Positions 55,514 to 64,000 of a stretch of 64,000 nt of DNA are shown here, one piece after another; positions within the stretch are counted from its first letter, which is position 1, and each line of letters opens with the position of its first letter. A model generated the notes under the pieces. The model ran no database searches. It was given only the letters and a program-made list of their open reading frames with translations, and was not told the origin of the DNA. Source of the DNA: Antedon mediterranea (taxonomy: Eukaryota; Echinodermata; Crinoidea; Comatulida; Antedonidae); the NCBI RefSeq assembly GCF_964355755.1, contig NC_092673.1, forward strand, positions 12,035,001-12,099,000. Reading direction: 5' to 3'. The translations under genes were made by a program, and so were the position numbers.

Positions 55514-55765
55514 AATAGGTGTGTAAAGCATCTCTCCAATAGGTGTGTAAAGCATCTCTTCAAGGGCGCGTTTATACAACACGCATATTCAACACGCCTA
55601 CGAGAAGTGTGTTGTATAACATCGAAGAGATTCCGTGTAATGAGATTTTAATTGCAAAAAAGGCTACTTGGCTGAATCCTAAATTTTTGTGGATTCCCGG
55701 TTGCTGTTGGCGTGTTGGAAGTGTCCTCAGGGTATTGTTTTGACCTCTCGTTAAATAAAAGTATG
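55514..55765 (+). repeat. 24 bp minisatellite element, short copy (two units plus right half)
   Basis: Two 24 bp units (AATAGGTGTGTAAAGCATCT plus 4 bp) are followed by AAGGGCGCGTTTATACAACAC and the family's right half, through ATTCCCGGTTGCTGTTGG to about 55745. This copy has no foldback insertion, so it shows the empty site for the element at 56464-58129. Confidence 0.8.
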
Positions 55766-56029
55766 TGCTGTGAAAATTTTGACCAAATCTAGTAGATAAT
55801 TGTGATTTTTTTGCATATCTTAACCTATTTAGCACTTAACATTAACGCTAATCAAATGTTGGCATAATTTGGCAAAATGTAGCATAGTTTTAGTTTTTCT
55901 AAAGCAGATTTAAAAAATCAAAAATTGAATAAACTAAATTTTAAACGTTAATATAAACTCATATTAATTCATAATGCATGCAAGTATATATATAACTTAG
56001 GATTATGAACTACGGGGTATAACACGGTA
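55766..56029 (+). other. AT-rich spacer
   Basis: Nothing recognised; separates the short copy from the next copy of the 24 bp minisatellite element. Confidence 0.5.
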
Positions 56030-56463
56030 TTACGATTTCATGTACTGTATAACTGCAAGGTTTTTGTGGGGTTGACCTCGGCCCGTGCAACACGCTAAAA
56101 ATTAAAGACGTGTTCAAATTTAGGGTGTTGTATAAACACAGCCCAATAGGTGTGTAAAGCATCTCTCCAATAGGTGTGTAAAGCATCTCTCCAATAGGTG
56201 TGTAAAGCATCTCTCCAATAGGTGTGTAAAGCATCTCTCCAATAGGTGTGTAAAGCATCTCTCCAATAGGTGTGTAAAGCATCTCTCCAATAGGTGTGTA
56301 AAGCATCTCTCCAAGGGCGCGTTTATACAACACGCTATTACACGCATATTCTACACGCCTACGAAAAGTGTGTTGTATAACAACAAAGAGATTCCGTGTA
56401 ATGAGATTTTAATTGCAAAAAAGGCTACTTGGCTGAATCCTAAAATTTGGTGGATTCCCGGTC
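56030..56463 (+). repeat. 24 bp minisatellite element: left half, 7-unit array, start of right half
   Basis: Left half from ACACGGTATTACGATTTC to GTGTTGTATAAACACAGCCC, array 56145-56312 (exactly seven 24 bp units), then GGGCGCGTTTATACAACACG and the right half up to TTCCCGGTC. The array sits between inverted flanks GTGTTGTATAAAC and GTTTATACAACAC. The right half is cut by the foldback transposon and continues at 58139. Confidence 0.85.
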
Positions 56464-58129
56464 GCGATTTTTTTTTTCGTACATAAGTTGGGGACCCCCT
56501 CATGAAACGTCACAAAATAAACATGAATAATTCATCAGTTAAATTTTCTTGTTCCGTGTGCACCCAAGCGTATAGCAACAAGAAGTGATTACAGTAGTTT
56601 ACACAAGTGCGGTACGATTCTAGGCCTATCTCCGCTGTTGTTGCGGCGTGCGATTTCATAGAAGAATAGCGGCGTTTTGTGTGGATTGTCGAAATAATCA
56701 GCCTTTAGTTTATGGTGTTTTTAATATAATTTTTTACTAAAGAATTACGTGTTAAAACTATAGTTTCTATTAATACTATTAGGCCTAATTATTAGTCTCT
56801 AAACCCATGTCTATTCTAGTAGTAGCTGTGTGGGTGTGTGTGACGTGTGTGTGTTAGGTATGACCAAAGAAATAGTTACACTATAGTGTAACTATCTTTG
56901 GTATGACACAATCCGAGTAATAAGTCAGCAAAATTAAACAATAAACATTACACAAAAATACATTTTTATTCTCGTGGGTCAAATCTTCCCATCTCATGTG
57001 TTCATATACGCGCATTTTTAAAGTTCCTTTGAGTACATGCATATTGTTTGATAATAAAATAGCAGAATTAAAAAAATACAGTACACAAATTATACACATT
57101 CTTTATTCTTGTGGGTCTAAGCTTTCTTTGGGCTATGTCCAATGAATTACTACTTAGTTTAATGTCTTGCCTAGCTGTCGATTAGCCTCGACTCGACACA
57201 TTTTGTGTGAAGAAGAGTGCGCGAAGAAGAGTGCGCGAAGGCAATCACGTGAATTTACTTATAATCCTAGGCCTACTGTAGAAAGTATCGTATCGCAGTT
57301 GTGTAATCACTTCTTGTTGCTATACGCTTGGGTGCACACGGAACAACAAATTTAACTGATGACAGTTTACAGTCTAGTAGGCCTAGGATATGTCAATTCA
57401 CGTGATTGCCTTCGCGCACTCTTCTTCACACACACACACACACACACACCACTATGCAAAATGTGTCGAGTCGAGGCTAATCGACAGCTAGGCAAGACAT
57501 TACACTAAGTAGTAATTCATTGGACATAGCCCAAAGAAAGCTTAGACCCACAAGAATAAAGAATGTGTATAATTTGTGTACTGTATTTTTTTAATTCTGC
57601 TATTTTATTATCAAACAATATGCATGTAATCAAAGGAACTGCGCGTATATGAACACATGAGATAGGAAGGTTAGACCCACGAGAATAAAAAATGTATTTT
57701 TGTGTAATGTTTATTGTTTAATTTTGCTGACTCTAGTCTAACACACACGTCACACACACCAACACAGCTACTACTAGAATAGACATGGGTTTAGAGAATA
57801 GTAATTAGGCCTAATAGTATCAATAGAAACTATAATTTTAACACGTAATTCTTTAGTAATAAATTATATTAAACACACCATAAACTAAAGGCTGATTATT
57901 TCGACAGTCCACACAAAACGCCGCTATTCTATTATGAAATCGCACGCGGCAACCACAGCGGAGATAGGCCTAGAATCGTACCGCACTTGTGTAAACTACT
58001 GTAATCACTTCTTGTTGCTATACGCTTGGGTGCACACGGAACAAGAAAATTTAACTGATGAATTATTCATGTTTATTTTGTGACGTTTCATGAGGGGGTC
58101 CCCAACTTATGTACGAAAAAAAAAATCGC
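56464..58129. mobile_element. Foldback DNA transposon, copy 2 (intact arms), 9 bp TSD TTCCCGGTC
   Basis: Two inverted arms of about 800 bp meet near 57270-57400 and make up almost the whole 1666 bp. Outer ends are GCGATTTTTTTTTTCG and the reverse complement. Both arms contain CACGTGATTGCC, GCACTCTTCTTC and (CA)n tracts. TTCCCGGTC is duplicated at 56455-56463 and 58130-58138. No transposase. It is the same family as 8141-10911, and here the site of the hAT insertion is uninterrupted. Mutator-like affiliation is inferred from TSD length and arm length. Confidence 0.88.
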
Positions 58130-59779
58130 TTCCCGGTCGCCGTTACCGTGTTGGAAGTGTCCTCAGGGTACATTTTGACCTCTCGTTAAAACAGGTCGTA
58201 ATATCAATCATGTCATGCGACATTGCTAACAAGATTGGGCCCATTTATTGCTGCTTCGCTGCCAGCAATCATCCTCCTACCACGTCTTACGCCTAGCCTA
58301 GTGGGGCCAACTCGTAGTGGTAGTAGGCATCTATCGTTTCCCACTCCAAACAGAATAAAAAAAATAACATCGCAAAAATGGCATCTTCTTCCATAGTGTA
58401 TAGATGAAACAATGAAACCCTTAAAATAACTTTTATTAATTTAAATGAACCGAGAACAAAATAAACAACAATGCAAACGTGAACGAATACAATATAATGA
58501 AAATGGTAAAAACCGCGCGAATCGACAGCGAGGAGGCGACGATGATTGTTGACAATTCAAGCGCGATCAACGATTTGACCTTTTATCCTAGCATGCACTG
58601 CGTGTTGATGAAACTTCCGGTATAACACGGTATCGTGATTTCTAGTATAACAGCAAACGTTAAGGTGGGTTGACCTCGGTCCGAACAACACGCTAAAAAT
58701 TAAAGCCGTGTTCAAATTTAGGGTGTTGTATAAACACGACCCAATAGGTGTGTAAAGCATCTCTCCAATAGGTGTGTAAAGCATCTCTCCATAGGTGTGT
58801 AAAGCATCTCTCCAATAGGTGTGTAAAGCATCTCTCCAATAGGTGTGTAAAGCATCTCTCCAATAGGTGTGTAAAGCATCTCTCCAATAGGTGTGTAAAG
58901 CATCTCTCCAATAGGTGTGTAAAGCATCTCTCCAATAGGTGTGTAAAGCATCTCTCCAATAGGTGTGTAAAGCATCTCTCCAATAGGTGTGTAAAGCATC
59001 TCTGCAATAGGTGTGTAAAGCATCTCTGCAATACACCCTAAATTTGAACACGGCTTTAATTTTTAGCGTGTTGTTCGGACCGAGGTCAACCCACCTTAAC
59101 GTTTGCTGTTATACTAGAAATCACGATACCGTGTTATACCGGAAGTTTCATCAACACGCAGTGCATGCTAGGATAAAAGGTCAAATCGTTGATCGCGCTT
59201 GAATTGGCTGAGTTGTCAACAATCATCGTCGCCTCCTCGCTGTCGATTCGCGCGGTTTTTACCATTTTCATTATATTGTATTCGTTCACGTTTGCATTGT
59301 TGTTTATTTTGTTCTCGGTTCATTTAAATTAATAAAAGTTATTTTAAGGGTTTCATTGTTTCATCTATACACTATGGAAGAAGATGCCATTTTTGCGATG
59401 TTATTTTTTTTATTCTGTTTGGAGTGGGAAACGATAGATGCCTACTACCACTACGAGTTGGCCCCACTAGGCTAGGCGTAAGACGTGGTAGGAGGATGAT
59501 TGCTGGCAGCGAAGCAGCAATAAATGGGCCCAATCTTGTTAGCAATGTCGCATGACATGATTGATATTACGACCTGTTTTAACGAGAGGTCAAAATATAC
59601 CCTGAGGACACTTCCAACACGGTAACGGCGACCGGGAATCCACCAAATTTTAGGATTCAGCCAAGTAGCCTTTTTTGCAATTAAAATCTCATTACACGGA
59701 ATCTCTTTGTTGTTATACAACACACTTTTCGTAGGCGTGTAGAATATGCGTGTAATAGCGTGTTGTATAAACGCGCCCC
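58130..59779. repeat. Near-perfect palindrome of the 24 bp minisatellite element
   Basis: The left arm 58130-58730 and right arm 59031-59638 are almost identical in inverted orientation (a single difference in the first ~180 bp compared). The right arm continues to 59779 and pairs with 56313-56463 on the far side of the foldback insertion. The centre is a 12-unit 24 bp array. Inverted open frames (for example 58557-59051) arise from the array and are not genes. Confidence 0.88.
58743..59029. repeat. 24 bp minisatellite, 12 units, at the palindrome centre
   Basis: Twelve units of AATAGGTGTGTAAAGCATCT plus CTCC or CTGC, with one unit 1 bp short. On one side the usual GTGTTGTATAAACACG flank is present; on the other the array abuts ACACCCTAAATTTGAAC, so the standard right half is replaced by an inverted left half. 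Confidence 0.92.
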
Positions 59780-59872
59780 AAGGTGTGTAAAGCATCTCTG
59801 CAATAGGTGTGTAAAGCATCTCTGCAATAGGTGTGTAAAGCATCTCTCCAATAGGTGTGTAAAGCATCTCTG
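59780..59872. repeat. 24 bp minisatellite, 4 units
   Basis: Four units next to the inverted right half (GTGTTGTATAAACGCGCCCC at 59760-59779). The array ends at CTCTGC and passes into unique AT-rich DNA at 59873, marking the end of the cluster. Confidence 0.88.
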
Positions 59873-60285
59873 CACATAAAAAGGACAAACTATAAGAAAG
59901 TGATAACTTTGACAATTTTTTCCATTTACCAATTTTAAACTAAAAAAAAGTGAAACCTGGTAAAAATCATTGTTATATGCAACAACATTTCTGACCAATC
60001 TAAACTTTAAAAAAAATTAGCTATTCTTCAAACAATTTCTGTTTTTCTATATCAGTAACCCTTCTTTAAAAGTTTGTGATGAATAGCATAATGTGAGTTG
60101 ATAAATCCAAACATTACCAAAGCCTGTATAACATTTCTAGCCTAACAGTGCTTTCTTTAATTGCGCACTGTAACAATTTAGTTTATTATTTTTCTTTATT
60201 TTGTTACCAGTATAGTACAGCAGTTATAACCATTCTACATGCACAAGTATTCTATCTACCTAGTTCTGTAATACTGTACTAGCAG
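59873..60285 (+). other. AT-rich spacer
   Basis: No gene or repeat recognised. Confidence 0.5.
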
Positions 60286-60588
60286 GGTTCGAGGCACTGT
60301 TTTTTATTCCAATTTGGAGAATCGTGTAACACGTATGGAAATGTTCAATTTGTTTATGTTCGAATGAATCTCGATTCCAAACCCATACTGTACGTTAAAA
60401 TTGTTTTTTATCACAAATTTTATTCCATAAAGGGATTACTGCAACTAAATGTTCTTAAAGCAATATTAACTTTTGACAATTTTCTTCAAAGCATTATTCC
60501 ACAAACCATTAAATTGGATACAACTCCAACCAGAGCCATTGAAAAGAGTCACAAAAGAATATCTAATTTATATAAGAGTTTTCTGTAA
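60286..60588 (+). CDS. Possible unrecognised coding exon (C-terminal)
   Basis: After a candidate 3' splice site (GTACTAGCAG at 60276-60285) an open frame of 100 codons runs to TAA at 60586-60588. Its composition is protein-like: FQFGESCNTYGNVQFVYVRM, KIVFYHKFYSIKGLLQLNVL, then IIPQTIKLDTTPTRAIEKSH. Without the acceptor the frame would start at ATG 60364 (74 codons). I do not recognise the family and see no other exon of the same gene nearby. It could be the last exon of an unknown gene, an exon of a decayed gene, or chance. Confidence 0.35.
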   Translation, partial: GSRHCFLFQFGESCNTYGNVQFVYVRMNLDSKPILYVKIVFYHKFYSIKGLLQLNVLKAILTFDNFLQSIIPQTIKLDTTPTRAIEKSHKRISNLYKSFL

Positions 60589-62040
60589 CCCCTTTTAATG
60601 CTGGGTCGCCAATTAATAGTAGATCATGTTGCATAAAGGTGATTAATGAATTGATTTTTCGATTTGTATTTTATCACTATTGTTGATTTGATTAAGCTTG
60701 TGACTTAAGTCATTTATCTATTTCCTTGTATTCAAACATTGAACATTTAAATGGTAGTGTCAGAGTATTGTTTATTTTAACATGAGTTTCTAATGATGTA
60801 ATACATTTTCCCACTTACACCTAGATTAAAACATTCAAATACAAACAGAAAAAATAAAGACTGAAAAGAATTGCATTTAAAATGTTTTATTCCAAAACAA
60901 TGTACAGTAGTAAAACATTTATAAAAAACTTTACATATCTAAATTTCCAGCATTGAGTTAATTTATATACATTTTCATTTATTTATTGTCTTTTTAAATT
61001 ATATTATGCTCATAAAATCCATTGAAATGGTTGTAGAGATGAACAACCTTGTTTATAGATGCATTGCGTGCAATAGCAAATATTTTTATATTATCTCATG
61101 TGGGTTGATTTATAGGTCTATTTTATTGTCTGCTACAAAAACAACTACTGAACTTGTCCTATCTTTTGCATTGAAATTTAAGGGTGGGGTGGGGGTGTTG
61201 CACCTGTTTCTGTACAAAATTGAAAACATGATTTCAAGAAAACTTTCATATAGGCTAAGTTATTGATGAAGACAGCAGAAATGGCAATTCCAGAAATTGT
61301 GAAATCTCGGAAAATGATATACTTATACTGTAATAGGTTTTACAACAATTGTAGTTAAACAGTTGAAGTACTTTCATCATCACTTTGCTCAAAACAATCT
61401 AGTCCTTCAACTACTAAAAATAGTCTGGCAGCCAAGGGCTTGCAATCTTTTCTTCTTTTTGGATTTTGATTCTCGATACTATGAGAATGAAGAATTTTTT
61501 AACTGGGCATTAAGCAATTTGCATAATTAGCATAAACAAAATGGCCGCTATTTTCATACAAACATGCTATATCTCTGAATTTACTGGACACATTGAGTTA
61601 ATTTTTGTGTCAAATTGTTCACAATGTATATGTTTGTATTAGCTATAACAGAAATTGTTTTGTAAAATTAACCGGAAACTCCATTTTTAGCAATTTTGAC
61701 ATTTGACCTATTTTTGCTGTATCGAATTAACAGCAGGTTAGAGGGAATTAAAACTAGGTGCAAAATTGTTTCCAAGGTATATTCAGTCTAAAAAGAAAAT
61801 TGCCAGAAGTGTGGTAATTGACCTTTAGCATAAATTAATAAATTTATTCTATATTTTGATAATATAAATCAATAAATAAATAAATATTTGTTGTAGGTAG
61901 CCAAATTTGGTGCAATATATTTTATTTTATTTCAACCACATCCAACAGCAAAAAATCGCCAATTACAGGATGCCTTAAAACTGTTTAGATATAATTATAA
62001 ATATAGAATTAAAAGCACATAAAAATACAAAACATGAAAC
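60589..62040. other. Intergenic, nothing recognised
   Basis: AT-rich. TTGACCT/TTTGACC half-sites occur at 61686-61712 and 61820, in a style similar to the 2.8-4.9 kb palindrome. A short (AAAT)n tract at 61869-61890 may be the A-rich tail of the minus-strand LINE remnant that follows. No gene is supported. Confidence 0.5.
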
Positions 62041-62056
62041 ATACAAAAAGGAAAAC

Positions 62057-62489
62057 TTAAATCGATTTAAGAACTTTAGACCTAAATTTGGACAAAGTGT
62101 CAAAGAAAATATCGATAGTCTTATCTTTAATAGAAATTAAATTAAAAAGCTTGGATAATCTTTGAATGAAACCATTTTTGGTTACGTTGACTCGACAACG
62201 GGCAAGGGAAAATAAGTCGGGTTGCGAGAGTTTGGTCGATTTAAAAAGGGAGTTGAAGCATTTAAAAAGAAATACCAAATCGAAAAAAGCTTCTCCGAGT
62301 ATGAAGCGGAGGAAGATGAATTAAAGGACTGGGATTGTTGTGGTTAATAAAGTAAATAAATTTGGATTGAACCCGTTCGATACGATTTGATTGGGAGATC
62401 AAAATGGAATTGTAAATTGTTGATGAAAAGTCAAAAATAGGTCGGACAAGAGAGTTTAGTAACACTATCGATATTTTTAGTGACGCCAA
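62057..62489 (-). pseudogene. Non-LTR retrotransposon reverse transcriptase C terminus, frameshifted
   Basis: Reading the minus strand, one frame contains LLNSLVRPIFDFSSTIYNSI and RIERVQSKFIYFINH, then HTRRSFFRFG; a second frame continues FLFKCFNSLFKSTKL, RCRVNVTKNGFIQRLSKLFN and IDIFFDTLSKFRSKVLKSI. This order (LVRP-x-x(D/E), IE-x-VQ-x-F, RR, then F-x(6)-F-x(3)-L) is the C-terminal region of LINE reverse transcriptases. A frameshift near 62270 separates the two parts. Inactive remnant. Confidence 0.8.
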
Positions 62490-64000
62490 AGCATACCTAA
62501 CATTATATATATATAGGTCTATATATGTTTATACTTCATTTTTTTTAAAAGTGACCGGAACATGCATTTTTTTGTGTATTAACATTTGACTTGTTTTTCT
62601 CACTTAAATGGTTCTATGCACGTTCAGCTTTTTGTACAAAAAAAAGATGGAAAGAAATACAGTAGTCATAATCAGTCTATTGATCATTTTCAATTATGAT
62701 TTTTTATATCACTAAAATTCACAGTAAGGTGTGTTATAAAACAAATAATTAATGTTTAGTATTCTCACCATTCAACTTGAAACATTCAAATATTTGTATA
62801 TCAATAGTAAATTATTATACCTTTGATATTTTTTGTTTGTTTTTTCAATCAAAATCAAAATCAACTTCCCAATATAGTCATTAATGGAAGCTGAATCTCT
62901 TTCATAAGACATCTGCTGTTTTGAATTCTGTAATAATTGCTTTACTGGATGACTGCCTCGTCCCAAGGACCATGAATGTTACTGTGAAAATAGAAAGAAG
63001 TCACTATAGAAACAATGTTTATTTTTACTTCTAGTACAGTATAACATTCAATCGTAGTAGTGCATTTCAATGGACAAAAGTTAAAGGGTATACAGATTTA
63101 CAAATTGTTGATATGATAATTGATATGGTGTCTGGATGGAATCTAAGCTTCTCTTTTGTAATAGTGGATCTTAATTCAATGACAAACAATGCAGTGCAGC
63201 GAAGCATAACCAACAGAAATAACAGTGCGATAACAATACTTTTGGAACAATATCGAGACAGCAGCACATGTGATCAGCACAGCTGCAAACAGTAGTACAA
63301 TACTGTATTCTTGCTTTCTACCTCCTGCACGCCGATACTGCCAAACATAAGATAGAGCACTCTTTTACCATTTTTTCCAAACACCAAATGCAGTGATAAA
63401 GGGGCATTCACAGAAGACGACGCTGTTTCTATCAAATTATGAGCGATCTGTCTGTTCCGTTGTTTTTCACCGGCCGTTCATTTTTCACGGAACGGATTTG
63501 GTGTAAACGCTGCTTTTCGATTTTCTAACAAAACGGTGCCCTTACTCCGTTCCGTTAAACACTAACACTATGTTATGTTTCTTATTAATTACTATTCATA
63601 AGCTGCTATATAGGCCGACTTTTAGGCCGATATAATGTGTGACTCAGAGATTCCATTAGCTCTATTTTATGAATATTGTGAAGTACATTATGCTAACATT
63701 ATGTTTTGTTATTTTTTTGGGGGATTTTTTTTGTAAGTTATTTTCAAGGGGTGTAGGCCTACAAAGAGGTACAAACAAGAAGGATAAGACAGCAATCATA
63801 TTTACTTCTTTCTAATTATGCCTACACCATACATTATTGTTAAACACAAACCACCAAACATTTTACCACCACAAATCAAGAAAGACTGCAAGAATATTCC
63901 ACCATTTTCAACAAGTCATTGTTCTCCAGTCGAAAATGATTTTAACATACTTTGGAAGCTTTTACAAAACATGAACATTTACCAGACGACTACGAAATGC
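62490..64000. other. Intergenic, nothing recognised
   Basis: No coding frame with recognisable motifs. Repeat-like words such as CCGTTCCGTTAAACACTAAC and GTGTAAACGCTGC near 63500 hint at an unidentified element. Confidence 0.4.

Noticed and set aside
58557-59051. 164-codon frame and related frames in the 24 bp arrays (also 56010-56347)
   Set aside because: A 24 bp unit is a multiple of three, so any stop-free frame stays open; no start context or non-repeat domain supports a gene.

Overview
This is a eukaryotic, AT-rich window with a dense load of transposons. It contains one clearly recognisable protein gene, ASPM (abnormal spindle / microcephaly-associated protein), on the + strand from 26481 to 54839. 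I reconstruct 22 coding exons with GT-AG introns and continuous phase, giving a protein of about 3107 residues: ASH-type N terminus, basic low-complexity region, two calponin-homology domains, a very long IQ-motif rod and a conserved C-terminal domain. The human-like domain order and exon breaks, the abundance of TAGGCCTA-type words, and the mixture of SINEs, non-LTR retrotransposons and foldback DNA elements suggest a marine invertebrate, plausibly a non-vertebrate deuterostome such as an echinoderm. The species assignment is inference.

Layout. 1-2560 is a satellite of ~370 bp monomers in an A/B dimer arrangement. 2750-5016 is a 2.3 kb palindrome. 5137-17035 holds broken non-LTR retrotransposons, a tRNA-like repeat present twice, and DNA transposons nested up to three deep. 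18715-25304 carries a chain of terminal-inverted-repeat elements, several with 9-10 bp target duplications and subterminal tandem arrays. 26481-54839 is ASPM, whose introns hold further elements, a 35 bp minisatellite, a tRNA-Val-like gene with a decayed relative, SINEs and a LINE 3' end. 55514-59872 is a cluster of a 24 bp minisatellite element arranged as tandem and inverted copies, with a foldback transposon in one palindrome arm. 60286-60588 is an unrecognised possible coding exon, and 62057-62489 is another broken LINE C terminus.

The most striking observation is inside ASPM. Exon 16 contains a run of 26 nearly identical 69 bp (23-residue) IQ modules at 46651-48444, homogeneous even at most synonymous positions, while IQ motifs on both sides are strongly diverged. 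This indicates a recent, still homogenising expansion of one calmodulin-binding module in a mitotic spindle protein. The second theme is a set of foldback elements with long inverted arms, 9-10 bp target duplications and different tandem arrays in the arms. Their insertion sites can be read directly because uninterrupted copies of the target are present in the same window.
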